Assembly: GCA_902806595.1 (NCBI GenBank)
Contig: CADCXC010000011.1
Location: 186,001 to 250,000 of the forward strand
Direction of reading: 5' to 3'
DNA: 64,000 nt
From: Pyrenopolyporus hunteri
Lineage: Eukaryota > Ascomycota > Sordariomycetes > Xylariales > Hypoxylaceae
How positions within the stretch are numbered: the stretch's first letter is position 1; every line of letters starts with the position of its first letter. The notes below the pieces were generated by a model that had not been told where the DNA came from, did not search any database, and saw nothing but the letters and a program-made list of their open reading frames with translations. Below, in pieces: positions 34,101 through 44,592 of the stretch. The position numbers and the translations under genes were made by a program.

Positions 34101-34243
34101 GTCAGACCGTCTCTTTTAATATAAGTGGTCACGTGCCTCTGTTCTGAGGGTGTGCTGTATAGTTCACATAACCGGACTTTCGAGCCCTCAGTCGGACTTT
34201 GTTGGTGTCAGTGTCGGGATTAGGTTGTTGGAGACCGGGCAAG
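28190..34243. other. 6-kb gene-empty region between TBP and the A-T-R-R gene
   Basis: The two flanking genes diverge. The first kilobase or so is presumably TBP promoter and leader. Frames of 60-184 codons (for example 29701-30255 + and 28676-29044 -) are Ser/Pro/Thr-rich or basic with no domain, and none is supported by a splice-consistent extension. Pyrimidine- and purine-rich simple tracts are common from 30,200 to 30,880. A TTG trinucleotide run lies at 33743-33760 and TAGG repeats at 33777-33790. From about 33,900 the sequence is probably promoter of the A-T-R-R gene. I see no transposon ends or RNA gene. Confidence 0.45.
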
Positions 34244-37200
34244 ATGACTATCATCGATACTAGTAAAGATTTATCAGCGCTCTTCCTCCGCCAGGTCAAA
34301 GCGACCCCCGATGCCGTTGCCCTAGAAGACGGGCCTATAACGTTGACTTATGCTGAGCTCGACCGTAAAGTGGATGCACTCGCTACTCGGCTCCGCCGCG
34401 ACGGGGTGGGCCGGGACTCCCTGGTCGGCGTCTTACTCGGTCGAAGCGCGGACTATGTTATCTCTTGCCTTGCTGCGCATCGTGCGGGCGGGGCCTTCTT
34501 GGTTCTCGAGCTTGCATACCCCCCAAGTCTCCTAGCTGATGTCATTGAAGATGCGAGGCCGACGGTGGTGATAACACACACAGCTCACGCTGGAAAGATC
34601 AGGTCTGAGATTCCCTTAATCATCCTTGACGATAAAACCACAGAGACAAATGGCGTTGCTTCTTCGAACGGGACGGACAAGGAATTGCCCCCATTACCTT
34701 CCGAAGATGACTTGGAAAAGCTGGCCTTCGTGTCCTACTCGTCCGGCACTACGGGGAAGCCCAAGGGGATTGCGAACCCTCACAGGGCTGCGGTCTTGTC
34801 GTACGATTTAAGATTCGGGGTCAACGATCTTAACCCTGGTGACCGTGTAGCTTGTAATGTTTTCTTCATCTGGGAGATACTGCGCCCATTGCTACGGGGG
34901 GCAACTGTGGTCACTGTCCCGGACGAGACGAGCTACGACCCTGTTGCTCTTGTCGAATTACTCCGTTCGAAGAACATCACGGAGACTCTCATGACACCTA
35001 CCTTGCTAGCAACGGTGCTTTCCCGACATTCACAGCTTGGAACTCGCGTGCCGAATTTGCGTACTGTGTGGCTGAATGGTGAAGTCGTGACAACGGACCT
35101 GGCGCGACGTGCTCTTAAAGCTCTTCCCAAGGCACGCCTACTGAATTGCTACAGCGCCAGTGAAACACATGAGATTGCGTGTGGAGATATAAGGGAGATG
35201 GTTAACGACGAAGCCCGTGTCGTTCCGGTTGGGCCTCCTCTGGATCCGGAGCACACGTACATCCTTGACGAGGATGGTAACCGGGTTGAGACCGGTGTAA
35301 GTGGAGAGCTGTTTGTGGGAGGGAGGCTCCTGGCACGCGGATACCTTAACCTACCGGAAGCGACGGCGAAGGCGTTTACCGCCGACCCCTTTGACCCAAC
35401 TCCTGGTGCACGAATGTATAGGACTGGTGACACAGCGCGCTTACTTCCTTCGGGGCTTCTTGAAATTACTGGCCGTGTAGGAGCGATGATTAAGATCAGG
35501 GGTTATAGTGTACAGCCACCAGCTGTCGAAAATGCGATAATCAAGCATCTCGCAGTTCGTAATTGTGCTGTGGTTGCTTACGGAGACGGCCTCGATCGCC
35601 AACTTCTTGCTTACATCGTCCCCGATGAAGAGCCGGGAGATCGAACGGTCGTGAAAATTGACGATTCCGGAGTCAGTCCTGTTGCAAGGCGCGCGCTGAC
35701 GGACCATCTCGCACATTATATGATTCCCACGCTCTGGGTTGAATTAGACAGCCTACCGACCCATGAAGTGTCTGGAAAAGTCGATCTTAAGAGTCTGCCC
35801 CCGCCGTCTAGGTCACGAAGTCCTGCATCACTGGCTCAACGCAACCAAAAGATTACCATTGAGGACATCGCAAAGATGTGGGCCGCTTCTCTCAACATAC
35901 CTTACAAGTCCGTGATGCAGCAAGAGCACGACTTCTTCGACTTGGGTGGCCATTCGTTGGCCCTTGTCGATCTTGTAACGAGGCTCACCGGCGCTTATGG
36001 GTTTCCCGTGGCTTTGAGCCGCCTTGCTGGAAACCCAACGCTTAAGGGGCACCTGGAAGTTGTCTGTGATGCGCGGGATGGATATACCGCATCCGTGCAG
36101 GCTGACTTACCTGCCGTCCTGCGTGCCGACTCTGTTCTTCCACCCGAGATCAAGCCCTCGGAAGCTAAGATGCAGCGTTTGAGTGAGGCGGATACGATAT
36201 TGTTGACAGGCACAACAGGGTTCTTGGGGGCCTTCCTGCTTAACACCATTCTAGAAACCACCTCAGCGCACGTCATATGTCTTGTCCGATTCGCCGACCT
36301 TGCTAACGATAATACCGCTGCCGGAATAGGACGAATCCGCAAGAATCTCCTTGACCTAGGGCTCTGGAACGACTCCATCCTGGATCGCATTGAGGTTCTC
36401 CCAGCCAATTTGGCTCGGAAACGCTTTGGCCTTTCGCCCGAGGCCTTCGAGGACTTGGCTTCTCGTGTACAGGTTATCATCCACTCTGCTGCCACTGTCA
36501 ACCTTGTGTATCCCTATGCCGCCATGCAGGGAGCTAACGTCTTTGGTACGAGGGAGATCCTGCGTCTTGCGTGCCGTGCTGGTGCTACCGTACATCATAT
36601 TTCTACTAATGGCGTGCTGCCACCGTCCGTGGAGGGTTGGTCTGAAGATGCCATGTTAGCTGTGGATGAAGTGCCAGAGAAGTTGGTCGATGGGTACGGC
36701 CAAACAAAGTGGGTGGCGGAACAGCTGGTTCTTGAGGCCGCGAAGCGTGGATTACCAGCAAGGATATATCGCCCCGGAACTATCAGCGGCCATAGCACAT
36801 CCGGGTCCACGAACACATACGACCTCCTCAATGCCTTGATTGTAGAATCTCTCCAACTGGGATACGCCCCCGACATCGAAGGCTGGTATGCTGAGATGAC
36901 TCCTGTTGATTTTGTAAGCAAGGCTATCACGTCTCTCGCCGATCTCGCCGACACAGACCAGCGCGTCTTTCATCTGGGTGATCCGTCCCCAATACTCATG
37001 AAGGAGATCTTCGGAATCCTTGGCGAACTCGGATACCCCACAAAGCCGCTTGGATGGGATGAATGGGTCCGCATGTGGGAAGAGAGACGGGGTTCCAGCA
37101 AGGGAGATAACATCTTCACTGTTGACATCCTTCGTCGAGGTATGCCCACGGCGGACTTCTTGAAATGGGTCACGGTTCTTAAGGATCCTGCAACCGGCCC

Positions 37201-38086
37201 TGCTCTCGCCAAGACCGGTCTCGAACGCCCCAAGATTGACAGCAAATTATTCGAGACTTACTCCCGTCACTTCTGCGCCCGAGGCTGGTTGCCCCGTGCT
37301 CCGCGACGGACCCAAGTCAACGGGGCCTCGAAATCCTCGAAACGTGGCCCGCTGGCCGGACGTGTTGCGGTCGTCACGGGAGCTTCGTCGGGTATTGGAG
37401 CCGCTGTTGCTACCGCTCTAGCCCGGGAAGGCGCCCACGTTGCGATCGCGGCCCGACGCACCGATGCCCTGGAAGGCCTTAAGAACAAACTCACCAACCA
37501 TGGAAGCAAAGTCCTTGTCCGGAAGACAGACGTCACGGACCGGAAACAAGTCGAATCACTCATGCAGACCGCATCAGAAAAGCTCGGGCCCATCGACATC
37601 CTCGTCTGCTGCGCGGGCGTCATGTACTACACGATGATGGCGAACGTGCACACGGAGGAGTGGGAGCGCACCGTAGACGTCAACTGCAAGGGCCTGCTCC
37701 ACTGCCTCGCGTCGACGGTGCCGGGGATGCTCTCGCGCGGCGGCGGGCACGTCGTGGCGATCTCGTCGGACGCCGGGCGCAAGGTGTTCCCGGGGCTGGG
37801 CGTGTACTCGGCGAGCAAGTTCTTCGTGGAGGCGACGCTGCAGAGCCTGCGCCTCGAGACCGCCGGCTCCGGCCTCCGCGTCACCTCCGTCCAGCCCGGG
37901 AACACGGCCACCGACCTCCTGACCATGTCGACCGACGCCGAGGCGATCAAGAAGTACGGCGAGCCCACCGGCGCGAAAGTCCTCCGCCCGGACGAGGTGG
38001 CGGAGGCGATCGTGTATGCGCTCCGCCAGCCCCCGCATGTTGCGGTTAACGAGGTCTTGATCGAGCCGAGGGATGAGCCTATTTAG
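34244..38086 (+). CDS. A-T-R-R NRPS-like carboxylate reductase, probable glycine betaine reductase
   Basis: A single-exon protein of 1,280 residues. The open frame extends 15 codons upstream without an ATG, so I start at 34244 (aagATGA). Order of domains: adenylation (about 10-530) with YSSGTTGKPKG (A3), NCYSASETHE (A5), YRTGDTARL (A7), GRVGAMIKIRGYSVQ (A8) and the A10 lysine in SGKVDL; a thiolation domain with phosphopantetheine Ser in DLGGHSL (about 570); a thioester reductase R1 with TGTTGFLG (about 653) and YGQTK (about 817); and a second, SDR-type reductase R2 with TGASSGIG (about 1043) and YSASK (about 1187). There is no condensation domain. This order and length match Aspergillus nidulans ATRR, which reduces glycine betaine through the aldehyde to choline with NADPH. 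Substrate identity here is inferred from architecture. All catalytic motifs are present. Confidence 0.9.
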   Translation: MTIIDTSKDLSALFLRQVKATPDAVALEDGPITLTYAELDRKVDALATRLRRDGVGRDSLVGVLLGRSADYVISCLAAHRAGGAFLVLELAYPPSLLADVIEDARPTVVITHTAHAGKIRSEIPLIILDDKTTETNGVASSNGTDKELPPLPSEDDLEKLAFVSYSSGTTGKPKGIANPHRAAVLSYDLRFGVNDLNPGDRVACNVFFIWEILRPLLRGATVVTVPDETSYDPVALVELLRSKNITETLMTPTLLATVLSRHSQLGTRVPNLRTVWLNGEVVTTDLARRALKALPKARLLNCYSASETHEIACGDIREMVNDEARVVPVGPPLDPEHTYILDEDGNRVETGVSGELFVGGRLLARGYLNLPEATAKAFTADPFDPTPGARMYRTGDTARLLPSGLLEITGRVGAMIKIRGYSVQPPAVENAIIKHLAVRNCAVVAYGDGLDRQLLAYIVPDEEPGDRTVVKIDDSGVSPVARRALTDHLAHYMIPTLWVELDSLPTHEVSGKVDLKSLPPPSRSRSPASLAQRNQKITIEDIAKMWAASLNIPYKSVMQQEHDFFDLGGHSLALVDLVTRLTGAYGFPVALSRLAGNPTLKGHLEVVCDARDGYTASVQADLPAVLRADSVLPPEIKPSEAKMQRLSEADTILLTGTTGFLGAFLLNTILETTSAHVICLVRFADLANDNTAAGIGRIRKNLLDLGLWNDSILDRIEVLPANLARKRFGLSPEAFEDLASRVQVIIHSAATVNLVYPYAAMQGANVFGTREILRLACRAGATVHHISTNGVLPPSVEGWSEDAMLAVDEVPEKLVDGYGQTKWVAEQLVLEAAKRGLPARIYRPGTISGHSTSGSTNTYDLLNALIVESLQLGYAPDIEGWYAEMTPVDFVSKAITSLADLADTDQRVFHLGDPSPILMKEIFGILGELGYPTKPLGWDEWVRMWEERRGSSKGDNIFTVDILRRGMPTADFLKWVTVLKDPATGPALAKTGLERPKIDSKLFETYSRHFCARGWLPRAPRRTQVNGASKSSKRGPLAGRVAVVTGASSGIGAAVATALAREGAHVAIAARRTDALEGLKNKLTNHGSKVLVRKTDVTDRKQVESLMQTASEKLGPIDILVCCAGVMYYTMMANVHTEEWERTVDVNCKGLLHCLASTVPGMLSRGGGHVVAISSDAGRKVFPGLGVYSASKFFVEATLQSLRLETAGSGLRVTSVQPGNTATDLLTMSTDAEAIKKYGEPTGAKVLRPDEVAEAIVYALRQPPHVAVNEVLIEPRDEPI

Positions 38087-38875
38087 GGGGGAAAGAGAGA
38101 GGAAGAGGGGATCTTAATGGATGTATTGAGGATCGGAGGAATTACATCACGACTTGAATTATTAGGATTTCCTCTTTCGAACCGTTCCTTGTTATCTGTT
38201 GTAGAATCTGACCGCTAGTTTCGGGGGATGGTGGTTTACCTGGTAGGGGTTTCATGACGATGATGATTACATGCCAAACCACCTAGGGTGTATGAAGATG
38301 AAAATTTCGAGGGAGGTAATAAGATGAAGTCACATGTGAATGTTAAGAGTTATGAGGTATAGGTAATACTAATGAGGCGGTTTACTGTATTATCCGATAC
38401 GCAGGGGGCGCGCGGGCATGGTAATGGCTCGGAGACCAGTCTCGTTGACTTGAAACGTTGGATGTAGAGGCTAGTTTTGTTAGACCGCCTAACTTAAACA
38501 AATCACGCATGACGAAGCATTCAACATTTTCACAAGGAGATACAGATACTGAAACGGCGGAAACTCGAGCTCGCTAGAGATTTCCACATCCACAACTTTC
38601 TATTGGTGTACTTGTTTAAGTTTTCTGATAGGCGCGGATCGGAGCGCCGAACCCGACCCCTAGCGCTGATATCAGAGGCTTCCTGCGGCGCTGGTATGTT
38701 TGTTGTTGAGTACACTCGATCATACATGTCTAGACTAGCTAGAAGGTCCGACGCCGCCCCGTGTCCGCGTTTCATTTCCCGGAGAGCCGTCATAACCCCA
38801 ATTTCCCCCCGTCTATGCCCCGAATTTGTACAAGATGTCCATTATGCCTAGAATTGGCGGTGTGGGGGGGTGCGC
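38087..38875. other. Intergenic spacer between convergent genes
   Basis: 3' flanks of the A-T-R-R gene and of the secreted low-complexity gene. Short frames on both strands at 38530-38851 show no motif. Confidence 0.5.
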
Positions 38876-39836
38876 TTAGTTGCCCTTCCCTAGGAGACCG
38901 AGGAGTTGGCCCAGACCATCTTGTCCTGCGCCACCGGCGGCACCTCCAGCGGCACCACCGGTAGCACCGCCGGCCTGGCCGCCGCCGAGAAGACCCGAAA
39001 GGAGGTCGCCGGCGTTGGCGTTACCGCCGAGGAGCTGGCCTAGTAAATCCGAGATACCATTACCTCCTGCCTGCTGGCCTGCACCGGCTTGAGCACCGTC
39101 CTGAGCACCGGCACCATCCTGTGCGGCGGCATCACCGTTCTGGGCACCGGCTCCATCTTGAGCACCTTGACCGCCTGCCGCATCTTGTCCGGCTTGGGAA
39201 TCCTGGCCGTCTTGTGCGTCTTGACCAGCTTGACCGTCTTGGCCCTGTTGACCGTCTTGGGCGTTGGCGTTATCTTGTCCGTTAGCGTTGTCGTTGCCGT
39301 TTGCGTTGCCTTTACCCTTCTTGCCGTTACCCTGGTTGTTGTTATTGTCGTCCTGGCCATTGTCATTGCCCTGGTCATTGCCCTGGTCATTGTTGTTGTC
39401 TTGTCCGTCGCCGTTCTGCTGGTCAGCGTTGTCGCCCTGGTTGGCGTCATCGGCAGCATTGCCAGTTCCATTGTTGATAGCACCGGCCTAAGGAGATTAT
39501 TAGCGATAGAACCTAGGGTTGGCACGTGTTGTAGAGCTCACATCAACGATGGCTGTTCCGTTTCCGGCAGCGGCACCAGCACCAGCACCAATAGCAGCAC
39601 CGGCACCCGCGCCTGCACCCGCATTACCGCCCTTGTTCTTGTTCCTCCTGGGGGATCGGACATCTAGGGCTAAGGGTTGTTAGTATTATCATCGTAACAG
39701 CAATGAGCTGATGCATACCTCTGAATTCGCGGGGAACGCGGACCTCGACGGATCCTTGCATAGGCTGGGTGGGCAACGCAGCACCGAAGGAGGCACCTGC
39801 GGCCAGGACCATCAAGATAGTTCCGAGGTTCTTCAT
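38876..39836 (-). CDS. Secreted Gln/Asp/Gly/Asn/Ala-rich low-complexity protein
   Basis: Exons 39836-39719, 39669-39542 and 39487-38876 give 285 residues. Intron 1 has donor GTATGC, branch ACTAAC and acceptor TAG, and intron 2 has GTGAGC and TAG. Residues 1-20 (MKNLGTILMVLAAGASFGAA) are a clear signal peptide. A dibasic SPRRNKNK site near 45-52 resembles a Kex2 cleavage site. A Gly/Ala block follows (to about 80), then an Asn/Asp/Gln/Gly region with many QDG/QDN/GQD units, and finally a Gly/Ala-rich tail with repeated hydrophobic LLGQLLGG-type turns. The region from about 55 on is almost free of aromatic and Cys residues. The correct reading frame of the large exon lacks an internal start and is easily missed. 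Open frames in two other frames are shadows. The function is unknown. A cell-wall, matrix or adhesive role is speculative. Confidence 0.8.
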
Positions 39837-41704
39837 GTTGAAAGAGGGTATAACCAGACACCTAACAGAAAATAAAGAGCAGTGTAATTGAAGTTGTCAA
39901 GTATGACAAAAAGTAATACAGTAAAGAAGGTATGAGCACAGCTTCACATATTGTTAGCTTTGGCCGGATGCTATAGTCGAGTTGACTTACCTCTAAGAAC
40001 AAGAAACGACCAAGAAAGGAAAGGTTGACTTTGAAGGCTGATGTGGATGTGTGAGGAAACAAAAGAGAACCAGGCATAAACGACACGGGGAGGCCAGAAT
40101 TTATGGACGATTGAATTGTCTCGAAATTCGGGGGGGATTAGCTGTCCCCGTCGTCGATGAGCATATCAGACCAAGTAAATGCGCAGGGTTCTTTCGGTAG
40201 GCGGCCACATCGTAACTACTATTAGGTGTAAACAATGCTGGTAAGTATGGCATCATCAGTGTAAGTTAAGATATTATCTGCAATATTAAAAGTCCCTGAG
40301 AAAGAGAAGATGCAAACGAAGCTCCGATTGGGTTGACGAGGTTATGAACCCCACCCAGACCAAACATGTTAAGACACCCCATCCGACTCAAAACGCGAGG
40401 CGAAGTAAAGTGAGATCGCCGGTCGAGGAGATCATACGAACGGTGTTAAAGAGAGTGTAGATCTGGACCTCCAGATCCGGAGAGACTCTGTGTGGATCAA
40501 TTAGGAGATCCTTGGGAATCACAGCAGTTGAAACTTGAGATGCCAAGAATGTGTTTAAATGTCTTGGGCCGCTTTGAGGCTCTCGATTTTCTCGGCACCA
40601 GGAGCCCCGGACGTTAGACGATGCAGATCAAACGAACCCCAGACGTGTAAAACAGGAGTTTCGCGGTATTACCAGGTTACCAAATAGGAAAAGCACGCAG
40701 AAATAAAAGAGAAAGCCGGGGAGCACGTGCGATAGCGTTAAGATTTACTCCTCAATGGTAAGTCGATGCGCTGTAGCGGTAGCAGGCATAATACAGGGTT
40801 GGGAGCTCACACCATCGGGAGGAAAGAAGACTTCCGGTAGCAGCCAGGAGTCTCTCGAAAACGTTCCCAATACGTGGAGGGCTTAAAGTAGCAACCGGAC
40901 TGCAGATCTCGATTTGAAGTCTAGAAGTTAAGTGGCTATGTCGTTCTAATGGGATGATAGAAACTGCGTGGAAGTGAGATGCACCGGTATCAAGGGTTAA
41001 ATAAAGTCGGTATAGGCAGGCGCCTGTGACTCTCCCCCTGTAAATACTATGTATTAGAGCCGATGTTGTTCTCGATGACACAATAAATGGAACCGGCCAA
41101 CCTGAGCCGTGCTCATGTTGAAATGACCCAAAGGGGTCGCCAATTTCGACAAATTTGTAGATTTTGTTTTAATGTCGCAGGCGCGTACGGTTGCCGTCCA
41201 GCAGTTGGTAGAAGAGAGGGCATTGACAGATCCTCACGATCGCTCTCGGGGGCCAGGAATTTCGCTTGTCTGGCTCGTATAGAAGCGTCATATCAACCTG
41301 GTTATTTTACTACTATGATTTCCCTTGGCTTAAGTCCCTGCGAAGTTCTTTTCGCATGGCAAGTAACCAAATGAAGATCTGCGTTTGTTCGTTTAATGCG
41401 GTCAGTATAGATTTGTCCTCTCTGTTATTATTAGTCTGTCGGTTCTGTGTATATACACACAATACGGATCCGACGGGTTTTCCTCAGTGACTTGTATTTA
41501 GGTAGTCTTCGTAGATAAAGCGTCTATGGATCATGTCGATACGGCACCCATTACTCGGTGGCGCCTACAGTGAGAGTTCGCGACCGGCAATATGTTGGGT
41601 ACGCCATTGACCTCGGGAGTTGTGGACGAGTTGTGGACGAGTTGGAAAGATGAAGGATTTGGCTGATCCCGGTTCATTAGAGACATATAGAATAGGTACC
41701 TGGG
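39837..41704. other. Intergenic region left of the AT-rich element
   Basis: 1.9 kb with no recognisable gene. The 109-codon minus-strand frame at 40752-41081 and the 95-codon plus-strand frame at 41087-41374 carry no motifs. An 11-bp tandem repeat is at 41617-41645, 60 bp from the element boundary. Confidence 0.45.
41617..41645. repeat. 11-bp tandem repeat, about 2.6 copies
   Basis: The unit GAGTTGTGGAC occurs twice and then partially (GAGTTGG). Confidence 0.9.
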
Positions 41705-41706
41705 TA

Positions 41707-41736
41707 CGGATGTGGCTTTTAAAAGTTTTGTTTATA
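41707..41736 (+). repeat. Left terminal inverted repeat
   Basis: Begins CGGATGTGGCTTTTAAAAGT and continues to TTTGTTTATA. It matches the reverse complement of 44561-44590 with three differences, all T here where the other copy has C. Confidence 0.85.
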
Positions 41737-42795
41737 CTGGAAACCTTGTTAGCTGTCACGTGATATTGGCAGCTGCCACGCCAGCTGGTGTATTTAATAA
41801 TTAATATATAAAATATTTTTTATATAATTAATATTTATATTTAATTTAATATAATAAGATTATTTTACGAGTTTTTTTTTTTAATTTTTTTTTATTTAAA
41901 TATATTATTATTATATTTAACGAAATATTTAATATAAAAAAAATATATAAACGTTTCGTACGAAATTTTAAAATATAAATACTCGGATTTTTTTTTTTTT
42001 TATTACGTATCGTATATTTAACGGTATAATTTTTAAATTTATAAAAAATATATAAATTATCGAAATAATTTAATAATTTAATATAAATAAATATCGAACG
42101 ATTATAATTATTTAATTACGTTATTATTTATTAATAATAAATAAAATAAAATATAAAAATCGAAAAATTTTTATTTATAATAAATAAAATATTAATATAA
42201 TTTAATCGATATAAAATTATTTATTTTTTTTATATATAATTTTATACGACGATTATATATATATTAAATAAATTTAATATATTAAATTAACGTTTATTAT
42301 AATAAAACGGCTTTAATTTTCGATTATTAATAAATAAAAAAATAAAAAAATTAATTTTTTATCGTATAACGATTTAAAAATGTGTTTAAGTTTTTTAAAA
42401 TAATTTAACGGCGATTTAAAAATAATATTAATTTTCGTATAAATGAAAATTTAATAATTTATATATAAAAATTCGATTTTTTAATCGACGAATAAATGTT
42501 TAATTACGTCGTTAATTACGACGTACGTATTTATTATTATTATAATATTTAATAAAATATTAATAAAATTAATAAAATATAATAAAATTATATATTCGTA
42601 CGAATTTATAATATTAAAATATAATAAAAAAAAAAAATAAATATTAATTTCGAAATAAAAAAAAAAAAAATTATTTATATGTATTATTATATAATAAATT
42701 ATAATGATTTTTTTATAAAAATTTAATATTTTTATTTACGTTTATATAAATTTAATTAATTAATATTATTAATTTTATTTAATATAACTTTTTAA

Positions 42796-42827
<32 letters not shown>

Positions 42828-44560
42828 TTCTTTATTTTTTATATTTAATATTTTATTAAAAATTAAAATATTAATAAGTTTTTTTTTTATACGTTATTTA
42901 TATAAGTTTCGATTTTTTTTATATTTATTATTTTTTTTTAATTTAATGATTTTTTAAATATATATTAATATTTTTTTAATTTATTTTTAAATTTTTTTTT
43001 ATTATAAATAATTTTAATAATATTTTTAAATTTATACGGTTTAAATTTTAAATTTAAACGTTTTTTTTAAAATAATTATTCGTTTTATTTATAATTAATA
43101 AAGTTTTATAACGTTTAAATTTAACGAATTAAAATATTAAAGTAATTTTTTAATTTTATAAATATCGTATATTTTAATTTAAATTTAATAGTTATAAATT
43201 AATGTATTATTTTTTTATACGATTATTTTAAAGCGTATTTAAGTATAAATTTTAATAAAAAAAATTATTTTTTTAAAGATAATTTTTTTATAATATCAAT
43301 ATTAATCGATATTTTTTTTTTATCGCAAAAAAACTTTTTATTCGTTTTATTAAATTATTATATTAATTTACGTTTAAATTTTATACGAAATTTTAAACAT
43401 TTTATATTAATATTAAATTTTTATTTAATTTTTAAAATAACTTCGAATTTTTAATTAAACTTTTCGATTTTTTTTTTAATTTTTTTTTTTTCGACTATTA
43501 TTTTAAAAGTTTAATAATAGTAAAAACTTTTTAAATTATACGTAAAAAAATTTTAAAATATAAATTTTACGTAATTTTTTTATTTTTTTCGAATGTAATT
43601 TTTTTTTATTATTTTAAAAGGTAATTTTTAAATTTTATAATTTTTTTAACGGTAAATTAAAATTATTATAATTTTATTCGATTAAATGACATTTTTTTAA
43701 TTTTCGAAAATTTAATTTTTATAAATTAAACATTATTTTAACTTTATTTTTTTTATTTTTTTCGTTAAATTTAATTTTTTTATAAATTTTATTTTTTTAT
43801 AATTAATTTTTTTAAAATTTTTTTAAATTATAATAATTAATATCGTACGACTTTTATTTATAAATTTATTAAATAATTATTAATAATTTTTTTTTTATTA
43901 TATCGATTTTTATTAATATTATCGATTAAATTATTTTTAATATTTTTTTATTTTATCGAACGATTATTTCGTAATGTATTTTAAAAATATTTATTTTTAA
44001 TAATAAAAAAATTTATAATAAATTTAAAATTTTTTTTAATAATATATTTATAAATTTTATTATACGTATAAATATTAAAACTTATAATTTTTTTAATAAT
44101 TTTATTAATATAATTAATAAAAAAAAATTTTAAAATAATAATAATAATTCGTATAACGATATTAATATTATTTATATTAAAAAAATATATTAAATAAAAT
44201 AAAATTCGTACGAAAAAAAATAAAAATATTATTAAAATAATTATAATTAATATATTATAAAATAAAAATTTTAATAATTATTTTAAATTCGTATTTATAT
44301 AATATAAATTTTTTATTAATTATTATATAAAATTAAAAATAATTTAAATATTTAATACGAAAAATATTTATTATTAAATATTAATTATTTTTATTTATTA
44401 TATAATATTAATTTCGTACGAATTTTATTATCGTAAAAAACTATTATTAACTATTAAAAAAAAAAGCTATTATATTTAATATTTAATTGTCAATTGCTTA
44501 ATCAGCTGCCGGACCTAACAGGTGGCTGACAGTACCCACCACCTGGCAGCCAATTTTACC

Positions 44561-44590
44561 TATGGACAAAACTTTTGAAAGCCACATCCG
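44561..44590 (-). repeat. Right terminal inverted repeat
   Basis: Read on the minus strand it begins CGGATGTGGCTTTCAAAAGT, then TTTGTCCATA, mirroring the left end. It retains C at the three variable positions, so this end has suffered less C-to-T change. Confidence 0.85.
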
Positions 44591-44592
44591 TA

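Larger units (their letters stand above)
41707..44590. mobile_element. RIP-degraded DNA transposon bounded by terminal inverted repeats
   Basis: A 2,884-bp segment whose interior (about 41,791 to 44,497) is almost pure A and T, with nearly all remaining C in CpG. The context of C-to-T loss on both strands is that of RIP. Its two ends are inverted copies of each other over about 30 bp (see the TIR entries), differing only by C/T. Each is flanked outside by TA (41705-41706 and 44591-44592), consistent with the TA target duplication of Tc1/mariner-type elements. The outer 80-90 bp at each end keep normal base composition. No open frame survives inside. The length fits a Tc1/mariner or pogo-like element, but the superfamily cannot be proven because the transposase is erased. 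Confidence 0.75.

Noticed and set aside
34199..34243. Upstream extension of the A-T-R-R protein by 15 residues
   Set aside because: It would start at TTG. The first ATG, at 34244, has a better context and matches the expected start of the adenylation domain.
39089..39667. 192-codon plus-strand frame rich in Val/Leu/Thr, and a 161-codon minus-strand Thr-rich frame at 39040-39525
   Set aside because: Both are other-frame shadows of the repetitive exon of the secreted QDG-rich gene. The supported frame follows from the signal peptide exon and two introns with good splice signals.
41791..44497. Mitochondrial DNA insertion or centromeric fragment as explanation of the AT-rich block
   Set aside because: The block is short and sharply bounded by inverted repeats, has no mitochondrial genes, and its C content is restricted to CpG, which fits RIP.
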